A stretch of 64,000 bases of DNA, taken from the NCBI RefSeq assembly GCF_017833525.1, contig NZ_JAFICD010000004.1:186001-250000 (forward strand), given 5' to 3'. This stretch comes from Duganella sp. 1411 (lineage in GTDB: Bacteria > Pseudomonadota > Gammaproteobacteria > Burkholderiales > Burkholderiaceae_D). A model generated the notes under the pieces. It saw nothing but the letters and a program-made list of their open reading frames with translations, made no database searches and was not told the origin of the DNA. Below are positions 1 through 10,899 of the stretch, in pieces. How positions within the stretch are numbered: position 1 is the stretch's first letter; the number at the start of each line of letters is the position of its first letter. Both the position numbers and the translations under genes were made by a program.

Positions 1-563
1 ACTCTACTGCGAAGCACCATCAACGCGCGCCCTTCTTCGCATTCCGCGTTGGAAATCAAACCGTTGGATTCCGCCCGGACCAGGCGCTCGTAGTCGGCAT
101 CGCCATCCCGTTCAAAGCCTTCCTGAATGGCTAGCAGCCTTAACGCAGCGATGTAGACAACCCACAACCTGGACAGAACAACCGGCCGGAGTTGGGGATC
201 ACCAGATAGCAGATCGATTTCGCGTAAATGCCGGCGCAGCCCATCGACATCGAGATCGCTTAACACACCGGATGTATTCACTTCCGTGTCCACGTGCGGC
301 ACGGTTATACCGGTTAATTTCCAGCCGGCGTGGTGCTGGATCTCGGCTACCATCCGCCAGAATGCATCAACGTCCCTGGCACCTTCCAACTTTACGTCGA
401 AGAGCAAGTGTTCATCATCTTTGATGGCCAGCATCTCCGGTCTGTAGTTCCCCAAGAACGAGGGAATCAACGCCGCCGACGGCTCGAGTATGACCGTGTA
501 GCCAAGCCGCCTATATTCTTCAGCAAGTTCTTGCAAAGCACGAACTTCTTGACCGGTTTTCAT
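1..563 (-). CDS. Partial nuclease-fold protein, REase_AHJR-like (cut by window edge)
   Basis: The frame is open from an ATG at 563 to the window edge, giving at least 187 residues with no stop. The first 60 residues look like the archaeal-Holliday-junction-resolvase-like restriction endonuclease fold: a helix (LQELAEEYRRLGY), a conserved EPS, then NYRPEMLA and DEHLLFDVK at about residues 38-58. In that family the core is PD...ExK; here the acidic pair reads E...D-x-K, so catalysis is uncertain. The rest is helical and unassigned. The ATG overlaps the stop of the RusA-like gene by four bases (ATGA), so the two are probably translated together. GC is clearly lower than in genes beyond 1.1 kb, suggesting acquired DNA. 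Family assignment is from remembered motifs only; a role in DNA cleavage or defence is inference. Confidence 0.6.
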   Translation of the reverse strand, partial: MKTGQEVRALQELAEEYRRLGYTVILEPSAALIPSFLGNYRPEMLAIKDDEHLLFDVKLEGARDVDAFWRMVAEIQHHAGWKLTGITVPHVDTEVNTSGVLSDLDVDGLRRHLREIDLLSGDPQLRPVVLSRLWVVYIAALRLLAIQEGFERDGDADYERLVRAESNGLISNAECEEGRALMVLRSR

Positions 564-970
564 TTCACCTCCTCGGCAAGTTCGCGCGAGTCGGAAATTG
601 CGACATAAACGCAGGCTTGCCCCATGTCGATAGCATGTGCCAACTTCGCTGGCAAACCATCCTTGTCGCATTTTACATCCGCAAACCGCATATGGGCCGA
701 CACGTCCCGTATCATGGAATCGTCAGCATAGATTAATGTGCATAACGCATCCTGCACGGGTTTGACGAAATTATTGATGTCACCGGGCCGTTCAACATCA
801 TATAGATAAACCATGGTGAATCTTAGCGGATAATTCATCAATGGTCGTGCCGGCCATTCGAGCCTTGCACGACCATAAATATAGTCGCTCCATGCTCTTC
901 GCTGCGAAGCATCCTTTGTCTGGTGCGACACCGGACGGCGCGGCAAGACAAAGTCCACGATGAGTGGCAT
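560..970 (-). CDS. RusA family Holliday junction resolvase-like protein
   Basis: A 136-residue protein, close to the usual RusA length of about 120. The RusA signature is clear at about residues 60-88: GDINNFVKPVQDAL followed by IYADDSMIRDV. The Asp in GDINN and the Asp pair in ADDS match the metal-binding acidic residues of RusA, which as a dimer cuts Holliday junctions. RusA genes are mostly prophage-derived; no phage gene is visible beside this one. The start at 970 is supported by GAGGAAAG seven bases upstream. It is the first gene of a two-gene unit with the nuclease-fold gene that starts inside its stop codon. Low GC supports horizontal origin. Confidence 0.82.
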   Translation of the reverse strand: MPLIVDFVLPRRPVSHQTKDASQRRAWSDYIYGRARLEWPARPLMNYPLRFTMVYLYDVERPGDINNFVKPVQDALCTLIYADDSMIRDVSAHMRFADVKCDKDGLPAKLAHAIDMGQACVYVAISDSRELAEEVK

Positions 971-1110
971 GCTGCTTTCCTCGTTTGGTCCTTGGATAGG
1001 ACTGATAGTCTGTCATCGCCAGACGCACCGCGAGTGATGTGCATCAAGTGCGAATCACAGCTCGCAAAAACCCAAAGGGCTTTCACGGCTTTGGAAACTG
1101 ACTCGAGGAA

Positions 1111-2613
1111 ATGAGTTACTATCTTACCAACTCAACTTTGCCGACGTCGCCGTTCATGACCGCCAACAAAAAGCCTCGCCTCCACATCCTTCCCCTGGCG
1201 TTCGCCGCCGTTGCGGCGCCTTGCTTCGCCGCCACCGACTGGAGCGCCATCGCCCAGGCCGACATGAAGTTCGCCATCGAGAAAGTGCGGAGCGGCCACG
1301 CCGGCAGCGTCAGCGGGCAGATCGATGTCACCGCGCCGCTGGAGGCCGGGGCCCGCGCCGGCATGCTGGAAGCGGCCGACGCCAAGACCGAGCAGGACTA
1401 CAACCGCGCGCTGGTGCGCTTCATCAACGGCTTCGGCGACCCGCACACCGGCATCCAGCTCAAGCTGCCGACCAGGGCCTGGACCGGCGTCGTGCTCGAC
1501 CACATCGACGGCAAGTTCCGCGTGATCTGGTCGGAACCGAACTGGCCGCAACCGCTGCCGCCGCGCGGCGCCATCGTGCAGAGCTGCGACAACGTCTGGA
1601 TCGGCACCTACCTCAAAAGCAATGTCGCCCCGTTCAGCAATCACAGCCTGGAGTACGACACCACGCCCAGCGACCTGGCGCGCAAAGCGATGTTCGACAT
1701 CGGCCTCGGCTGGACGCCGAAGCAATGCGTGTTCCAGGTCGACGGCGGCGCCCGCCAGTACCAGCTGCCGCTGCGCGCGGTGGCCGACGGCATCGGCGAG
1801 GCGCGCATCGACGCGGTGCGCAACCGCTACCAGGCCAAGGCCAAGCCGGTCGGTCTGTACCGGCTGGCGGCCGACAAGCAATGGGTCGGCATGCCCGACT
1901 TTAACGGCGGCATTTCCGGCGACGCCTACACCGCGCTCTATCCGCAGCTGGCCGCGCTGAAGCACAGCGGCTGGATCATCTTCGACCTGCGCGGCAACGG
2001 CGGCGGCGATTCCAGCTGGGGCAACCGCGCGCTGCAGGCGTTGTACGGCGCGGCTTACGGCGAAGAGTTGGGCAACACGGCGACCTACGTCAAGTCGGTG
2101 ATCGCCAACCAGCCCACCATCGACCTGTTCCGGCGGTATGCCGGCCTGCCGCAGTTCGCCGCGTCCAAGGCGGAATTCGAAGGCGTCGCCGGCAAGCTGG
2201 AGGCGGCGTTGGCCAAGGGCGAGGCGCTGGCGCCGGTCGACTACGCCAGCAGGGAGGACGCCAGCGCGCTCGCCGCCAAGGTGAGCCGGCGGCCCGGCGG
2301 TCCGCGCGTGGCGGCCGTCATCGACCGCGGCTGCTTCAGCTCCTGCATGAATTTCGTGCAGCAGATCTCGTCGATGTCCGACACGGTGATTCTGGGCGAG
2401 CCGACCATCGGCTACTCGCCCTACGGCGAGGGCAGCCAGTACAAGCTGCCCAGCGGCAGGGGCGCGATCACGGTGCCGTCGGCGATCTACACCGCGTTCC
2501 AGGCCACCCGCGAACCGTTCGCGCCGACCATGCGCTACGACGGCAACATGGCCGACGACGACCAGCTGATGGCGTGGGTCGACGCCACGCTGACGCGGCT
2601 GTCGGCCCACTAG
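1111..2613 (+). CDS. S41 family (tail-specific) peptidase, exported
   Basis: Resembles C-terminal-processing S41 serine peptidases, which cleave proteins in the periplasm. The diagnostic core is FDLRGNGGG near residue 295, followed by DRGCFSSC near residue 405, where the nucleophilic Ser is expected, and ILGEPTIGY. No clear PDZ domain is seen. A signal peptide lies at residues 16-40 (MTANKKPRL, then a hydrophobic stretch ending PCFA). The start is uncertain: ATG 1111 has GAGG only two bases upstream, while ATG 1156 begins the signal peptide directly but has no ribosome site. The 3' end faces the NmrA-like gene with 14 bases between. Substrate unknown. A second, distant S41 peptidase lies at 61166. 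Confidence 0.82.
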   Translation: MSYYLTNSTLPTSPFMTANKKPRLHILPLAFAAVAAPCFAATDWSAIAQADMKFAIEKVRSGHAGSVSGQIDVTAPLEAGARAGMLEAADAKTEQDYNRALVRFINGFGDPHTGIQLKLPTRAWTGVVLDHIDGKFRVIWSEPNWPQPLPPRGAIVQSCDNVWIGTYLKSNVAPFSNHSLEYDTTPSDLARKAMFDIGLGWTPKQCVFQVDGGARQYQLPLRAVADGIGEARIDAVRNRYQAKAKPVGLYRLAADKQWVGMPDFNGGISGDAYTALYPQLAALKHSGWIIFDLRGNGGGDSSWGNRALQALYGAAYGEELGNTATYVKSVIANQPTIDLFRRYAGLPQFAASKAEFEGVAGKLEAALAKGEALAPVDYASREDASALAAKVSRRPGGPRVAAVIDRGCFSSCMNFVQQISSMSDTVILGEPTIGYSPYGEGSQYKLPSGRGAITVPSAIYTAFQATREPFAPTMRYDGNMADDDQLMAWVDATLTRLSAH

Positions 2614-2627
2614 CCTTCCCCGGAGCG

Positions 2628-3497
2628 TCAAGCCGCCGGGGCGATGCCGACCGCGAAATCGCGATACGAGCGCAGCGGGCGGCCCAGCAGCTTGGTCAGG
2701 CGCTCGACGTCGCCAACCTCCGGGATCATGCCGTCGCTGACATAGCGCTCGGCCATCAGGCGCATTTCGTAGGCCATCCACTTCGGCATGAAGGTGGCCA
2801 GGTTCTGCTCGAACGCGCCCGGGTCGTCGCCGCCGTAGACCACCGGTTTGCCCAGCACGTCCGACCAGATCGCGGCCACGTCGGCGCCGGTCAGCGTATC
2901 GGGGCCGACCAGGTTGATGGTCTGGAGCGGCAGCTTGCCCGGCGCCTGGTCGCGGCGGATCAGCTCAATCGCCGCGACCTCGGCGATGTCGCGGGCGTCG
3001 ACCATGGCGACACCCTTGCCGCCGATCGGCATCGGATAGACACCGTGGTTGAAGATGACGTCCTTGATCATGTGCTCGTTGTCGATGAAGTAGGACGGAC
3101 GCAAGATCGTCGCGCTAAAGCCCATCTGCTCGATCATCCGCTCGGCGCCCAGCTTGACCGCGAAGTGCGGCACATTCACGAAGCGGTCGCTGTGCAACAC
3201 CGACAGGTAGACCAGCCGCTCGACGCCCGATTCGCGGGCGATGTTCAGCGTGACGAGCGCCTGGCTGAATTCATCGCCCGCCACCGCGTTGAGCAGAAAC
3301 AGCGTGTCGATGCCCTGGAAGGCGGCGCGCAGCGAGTCGATGTCGAGCAGGTCGCCTTTGACGACCTCCACGCCCGCCGGAAAGTCAGCCTTCGCGGGGT
3401 CGCGCAAGAGGACCCGGACGCTGGCGCCACGTTGGACGAGTTGCCGGACAACCTGGCTGCCGACACGGCCGGTGGCGCCTGTAACGAGAATAGTCAT
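2628..3497 (-). CDS. NmrA family NAD(P)-binding protein
   Basis: A 289-residue Rossmann protein of the atypical SDR / NmrA group. The nucleotide-binding motif GATGRVGSQV is at residues 7-16; strands and helices of the fold follow (VEVVKGDLLD, IDTLFLLNA, VERLVYLSV, ATILRPSYF). Such proteins act as redox sensors or as quinone or NAD(P) oxidoreductases. The active Tyr-x-x-x-Lys of classical SDRs is not evident, as usual for NmrA types. The start at 3497 is chosen because AAGGA lies eight bases upstream; a longer reading to 3533 lacks one. It is divergently transcribed from the LysR gene across 102 bases, the standard arrangement for a LysR regulator and its target, so regulation by that protein is likely. 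Substrate unknown. Confidence 0.85.
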   Translation of the reverse strand: MTILVTGATGRVGSQVVRQLVQRGASVRVLLRDPAKADFPAGVEVVKGDLLDIDSLRAAFQGIDTLFLLNAVAGDEFSQALVTLNIARESGVERLVYLSVLHSDRFVNVPHFAVKLGAERMIEQMGFSATILRPSYFIDNEHMIKDVIFNHGVYPMPIGGKGVAMVDARDIAEVAAIELIRRDQAPGKLPLQTINLVGPDTLTGADVAAIWSDVLGKPVVYGGDDPGAFEQNLATFMPKWMAYEMRLMAERYVSDGMIPEVGDVERLTKLLGRPLRSYRDFAVGIAPAA

Positions 3498-3599
3498 GAT
3501 ATTTTTCCTTGGTGAGTTAAAAGACAGGTTCATGTTAGCGGTCCCGTGTATGATCCGATAGACGTCAAATCGAGACGTCCCGTCTCACTGGTGGAACAC
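3498..3599. promoter_or_regulatory. Divergent control region between NmrA-like and LysR genes
   Basis: The 102-base gap must hold both promoters. Two copies of the palindrome GACGTC lie at 3561-3566 and 3574-3579, 13 bases apart and close to the LysR start, inside a looser inverted repeat (AGACG at 3560, CGTCT at 3581). These are reasonable candidates for LysR binding and autoregulation. No clear -10/-35 pair stands out. Confidence 0.35.
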
Positions 3600-4479
3600 A
3601 TGGACCTACTCGCACTCACCGATTTCAATCTGGTCGCCCGCCACGGCGGGTTCGGAAAGGCCGCGCGCGCCGCCGGACGCCCCAAGGCCACCTTATCGCG
3701 CCGGGTGGCCGAACTGGAGAGCAGCCTCGGCCTGCGTTTGCTCGAACGCGGGGCCGGTTCGCTCAAGCTGACCGAGGAAGGCCGGGCGCTGTATGAGCGC
3801 ACGTGGGCGCTGCTGGCCGAGGTGGACGAGACGGCGGCGGCGATCGCCTCGGGCGGCGACAAACCGCAAGGCAGGTTGCGCGTCAGCGCGCCGCTGCTGT
3901 TTTCGCAGGCGGCGATGGGCAAGCTGGCAGCCGGCTTCGCGGTCAAATATCCCGACGTCCGGCTGGAGGTGACGACCGAGGACCGCCCGGTCGACATGGT
4001 CGACGAAGGTTATGACGTGGTGATCCGGGTCAATCCAGACCCGGATGAAAGTTTGGTCGGACGCATCTTTCTGCGCGATCGGCTGGTCGTCGTGGCGCAT
4101 TCGGCTTTGCCACGGCCGGACGGCCAGTCACCTGTGCCGGCCATCGCGCGCGGCGCGGGCGACCGGATGGGCACGTGGAACGTCACCACCCCGACAGGGA
4201 AATCCGGGATCGCCGTCGACACCGTGCTGCGCTTGTCGTCGCACTTCATGGTGCGCGACGCGGTCCGGCTGGGCGTCGGTGCCGCGCGCCTGCCATTGTC
4301 CCTCGTGACGCATGACCTGGCCAGCGGCGCGCTGGTGGCGTGGGGCGGGATCGACGGCCCCGACATCGCGCTGTGGGCGCTGTATCCGTCGCGGCGCTTA
4401 CTGAGCGCCCGCGTGGCCGCCTTCCTCGGCTATTTAAGGGAAGCCTTTCCCGAGGGAACACCGGACGAGCTGGCCGCGT

Positions 4480-6665
<2,186 letters not shown>

Positions 6666-6669
<4 letters not shown>

Positions 6670-7021
6670 GCGCCGTCCCCGTGGTAGTGGCGCCGGCTGT
6701 GCGCCACCTCGGCCAGCGCCGGCGCGCACGCCGCCGCCAGCGGCGCGGCCGGCGGCAGCGGCGCGCCGGCGCCGGCGGCCCGTTCGCACGCCAGCAACAG
6801 CGCGCTGAGCGCGTCGGCGCCGACCAGCTGCGCCATGCCCTTGAGCGCGTGGGCGGCCGCGCCGGCGGCCGGCGCCGCCCCCTGCGCCAGCGCCGCCTCG
6901 AGCCGCGCCAGCAACGGCGGCGCGTGCTCGACGAAGGTCTGCGCCAGCGCCGCGTAGGCGTCGCGGTCGGCGCCGCAGGCGCGCCACAGCACGCCCGGAT
7001 CGATGTGCCGGTAGCGCGCGC

Positions 7022-7025
<4 letters not shown>
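6666..7025 (-). CDS. Stand-alone Hpt (histidine phosphotransfer) protein
   Basis: A 119-residue helical protein with the Hpt signature AAAHALKGMAQLVGA; the phosphoryl-accepting residue should be His 59. Hpt proteins carry phosphate between the receiver of a hybrid kinase and a response regulator. The gene sits between two kinase genes and overlaps both by four bases (ATGA at 7022-7025, GTGA at 6666-6669), indicating translational coupling and matched amounts. The hybrid kinase encoded next, which lacks its own Hpt domain, is the obvious phosphate donor. Candidate acceptors are the HTH-REC regulator upstream and the HD-GYP regulator across the divergent promoter. Cytoplasmic, with no sign of other domains. 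Confidence 0.85.
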
Positions 7026-8665
<1,640 letters not shown>

Positions 8666-8747
8666 CGCACCTCCCGTGATGTTGCCGGTCAGCAAAAAAA
8701 ACCGGCCATCCCATGCTGCCTCAGCCCGCCATAATTGTCAAATTTAA

Positions 8748-9386
8748 TTAATTCGTTGCGTCCTGGCTACGCACCAGCTGGGCGCAGCACGCCTTCATGT
8801 AGCCGCGCAGCTCGTCGTAGTTGACCGGCTTGGCGAAAAACACCACGCCGTCCGGCACGCCGCCGCGGCGCGCCAGGTCCGCCTCCGGCAGGCCCGACAG
8901 CATGGCGATCTGCATGCGCGCCAGCTGCGGATCGGCCAGGATGGTCTTGACCACCTCGTAGCCGTCGATGCCGTCCATGACGATGTCGGCCAACAGGATG
9001 TGCGGCTGGCTGCGGGCGATCGCCATCAGCGCCTGGTAGCCGTTTTCGCAAAAAATCAGGTGCAGCGGCAATTGCCAGGCGGCGAACTGGCGTTGGTACA
9101 GCTCCCGCTGCATCGGATTGTCCTCCACCACCAGCACCGTGGCCACGCGCCCGGCGGGGCCGCCGCGCGCCGGCGCCGCCGCCCCGGACGCCGGCCCCGG
9201 CGGCGCCTCCTTGTAGCGCAGCACGGCGCGCATCGGGATGCGGCGGTGGCCGCCGCGGGTCTTCCACGCCTCGATCACGCCGGCCTCGACCAGCTGTTGC
9301 ACGGAGGATACAGAAATACCCAGCAATTCTGCCGCGCGCTGGGTGGTGCACACCTCGTCCTCGATGGCGTCGCTGCGCTTCGTCAT
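8748..9386 (-). CDS. Response regulator with N-terminal excisionase/MerR-type HTH and C-terminal REC
   Basis: A 212-residue regulator with reversed domain order. Residues 12-60 form an excisionase/MerR-type winged HTH (TTQRAAELLGISVSSVQQL, then TRGGHRRIP), the DNA-binding part. A Pro/Ala linker (61-80) leads to a receiver domain (83-205) with acidic pocket ED at 88-89, phospho-Asp 134 (ILLAD) and Lys 186 (FAKPV). Most DNA-binding regulators carry REC first. The start at 9386 has GGGAG about five bases upstream. It is first in the kinase-Hpt-hybrid kinase group and divergent from the HD-GYP regulator, so it may control that shared AT-rich promoter region. Its target genes cannot be named. Confidence 0.82.
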   Translation of the reverse strand: MTKRSDAIEDEVCTTQRAAELLGISVSSVQQLVEAGVIEAWKTRGGHRRIPMRAVLRYKEAPPGPASGAAAPARGGPAGRVATVLVVEDNPMQRELYQRQFAAWQLPLHLIFCENGYQALMAIARSQPHILLADIVMDGIDGYEVVKTILADPQLARMQIAMLSGLPEADLARRGGVPDGVVFFAKPVNYDELRGYMKACCAQLVRSQDATN

Positions 9387-9425
9387 GCCGCTCCCAATAA
9401 TATCAAATAAATCGAATAAAACATA

Positions 9426-9455
9426 TTTACTAAATTCAACAAATAATTCTATAAT
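9426..9455 (+). promoter_or_regulatory. Probable sigma-70 promoter for the HD-GYP regulator
   Basis: A perfect TATAAT at 9450-9455 is preceded 18 bases upstream by TTTACT (9426-9431) within an unusually AT-rich stretch (about 9395-9460) between two GC-rich genes. It would start transcription about 95 bases before the ATG at 9560. The same tract probably holds the divergent promoter of the HTH-REC gene. Confidence 0.55.
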
Positions 9456-9559
9456 TCAACCATGCCGCGCCCGGTCGACTCCATTATGCCCGAGCCGCGG
9501 CGGCGACAGTGATTTTGACAAATTTATCGCGGCCGGCACGGCCGCCCTTGGAGGGCAAC

Positions 9560-10624
9560 ATGCACATCCTGATCATCGACGACGACGCGGCCAACCTGGA
9601 CCTGTTCGGCCACATGCTCGAAATGCTGGACGACTGCGCGGTCACCGGCCTGCGCGACGCGCGCGAGGCGCTGTCCTGGTGCGCCGCCCACGCCCCCGAC
9701 GTGGTGGTGGTCGATTATATGATGCCGGGAATGGACGGCCTGGAGTTCCTGCGCCAGTTCCGCATGCTGCCGGGAAAATTGCAAACGCCGCTGGTGATGG
9801 TCACGGCCGACACCCAGTCGCGCGTGCGGCACGAGGCGCTGCGCCTGAGCGCCAACGATTTCCTCACCAAGCCGGTCAACTTCGTCGAGCTCAACGCCCG
9901 CGTCGGCAACCTGCTGGCGCTGCGCCGCGCCCAGCTGGAGCTGGCCGGCCACGCCGCCCGCCTGGCCGACGAGGTGCGCCTGGCCACCGCCGTCATCGCC
10001 GCGCGCGAACGCGAGGCGATCTTCCGGCTGGCGCGCGCGGCCGAATTCCACAGCCCGGAAACCGGCACCCACCTGCTGCGCATGGCCGCCTACGCCGAGC
10101 TGGTGGCGCGCAACCTCGGGCTGGACCCGGCCCAGTGCGAGCTGATCCGCACGGCCGCGCCGCTGCACGACATCGGCAAGCTCGGCGTGCCCGAGGCCAT
10201 CCTGCAAAAGCCCGGCCCGCTCGACGAGCGCGAGCGCGCCGCCATGCGCGAGCACGCCGGCATCGGCGCCGACATCCTGGCCGGCAGCGACTCGCCGCTG
10301 CTGCAGGCCGGCGCCGTCATCGCCGCCAGCCACCACGAGCGCTGGGACGGCGGCGGCTACCCGCTCGGCCTGGCCGGCGCCGCCATCCCGCTGCTCGGGC
10401 GCATCGTCGCCGTGGCCGACGTGTTCGACGCGCTGACCTCGCGCCGCGCCTACAAGCAGGCGTGGGACGCGGACGCGGCGCGCGCGGCGATGCGGGAAGA
10501 GTCGGGGCGACATTTCGACCCGGCCTGTGTCGACGCGCTGTTCCGCGACGGCGCCGCGCTGGCGGCGATCCACCAGCATTACGCCCAACCCGAAGTGCTG
10601 CTCAATTTTGCGGAGGCCGCATGA
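9560..10624 (+). CDS. Response regulator with HD-GYP domain, predicted c-di-GMP phosphodiesterase
   Basis: A 354-residue RpfG-like protein. The receiver domain (residues 1-120) has the acidic DDD at 7-9, phospho-Asp 52 (VVVVDYMMPG) and Lys 104 (FLTKP). The HD-GYP domain (about 155-340) has HDIGK at 203-207, then SHHERWDGGGYP and VADVFDALTS, so the metal ligands and the GYP motif are intact. Such enzymes hydrolyse c-di-GMP, lowering the signal for biofilm and surface attachment. The start at 9560 has GGAGG about five bases upstream. The stop overlaps the next small HTH gene by four bases. It is divergent from the HTH-REC gene and its kinases, which makes those kinases and the Hpt protein likely phosphate sources. 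That link is inferred from position only. Confidence 0.9.
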   Translation: MHILIIDDDAANLDLFGHMLEMLDDCAVTGLRDAREALSWCAAHAPDVVVVDYMMPGMDGLEFLRQFRMLPGKLQTPLVMVTADTQSRVRHEALRLSANDFLTKPVNFVELNARVGNLLALRRAQLELAGHAARLADEVRLATAVIAAREREAIFRLARAAEFHSPETGTHLLRMAAYAELVARNLGLDPAQCELIRTAAPLHDIGKLGVPEAILQKPGPLDERERAAMREHAGIGADILAGSDSPLLQAGAVIAASHHERWDGGGYPLGLAGAAIPLLGRIVAVADVFDALTSRRAYKQAWDADAARAAMREESGRHFDPACVDALFRDGAALAAIHQHYAQPEVLLNFAEAA

Positions 10625-10899
10625 AATCCCCGACCATCCCCCTGACCGGCGCCGCCGGCCGCCACCCGCACCGTTTGCTGGACGCGCTGCTCGAGCGCAT
10701 GGGATTGCGCAACGACGCCAGCCTGGCGCGCGCGCTGTCGGTGTCGGCGCCGTCGCTCAGCAAGGTGCGCCGCGGCCGGGTCGCCGTCAGCGCCGACCTG
10801 ATCCTGCGCATCCACGAGGTCGGCGGCATGCCGGTGCGCGAACTGCGCGCGCTGCTGGCCGGGGCGCCGGCCGGCGGCGGCGCGGTCAGCGGCGCTTGA
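10621..10899 (+). CDS. Small Cro/XRE-like HTH protein
   Basis: A 92-residue protein with a Cro/XRE-like helix-turn-helix: HRLLDALLERMGLRNDASLA, then SVSAPSLSKVRRGRV and ISADLI-like helix packing. It starts inside the stop codon of the HD-GYP gene (ATGA), so it is translationally coupled to it. Small proteins of this type seem frequent beside signalling genes in related bacteria, as far as I recall, but no function is established. DNA binding is plausible from the recognition-helix pattern. The last 14 bases overlap the 3' end of the convergent GAF-domain kinase gene. Confidence 0.72.
   Translation: MKSPTIPLTGAAGRHPHRLLDALLERMGLRNDASLARALSVSAPSLSKVRRGRVAVSADLILRIHEVGGMPVRELRALLAGAPAGGGAVSGA

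Noticed and set aside
1132..2781. Long minus-strand frame opposite the S41 peptidase
   Set aside because: Arg/Gly/His-rich composition typical of the reverse frame of a GC-rich gene; it also runs into the NmrA-like gene. The plus-strand frame has peptidase motifs and a signal peptide.
6670..6987. N-terminal extension of the hybrid kinase
   Set aside because: The extra residues are an Arg-rich shadow of the Hpt gene; the GTG at 6669 overlapping the Hpt stop is a far better start.
9238..10620. Plus-strand frame running through the HD-GYP gene into the small HTH protein
   Set aside because: Only the last 92 residues have protein-like composition, and they start at the ATG overlapping the HD-GYP stop; the rest is shadow.
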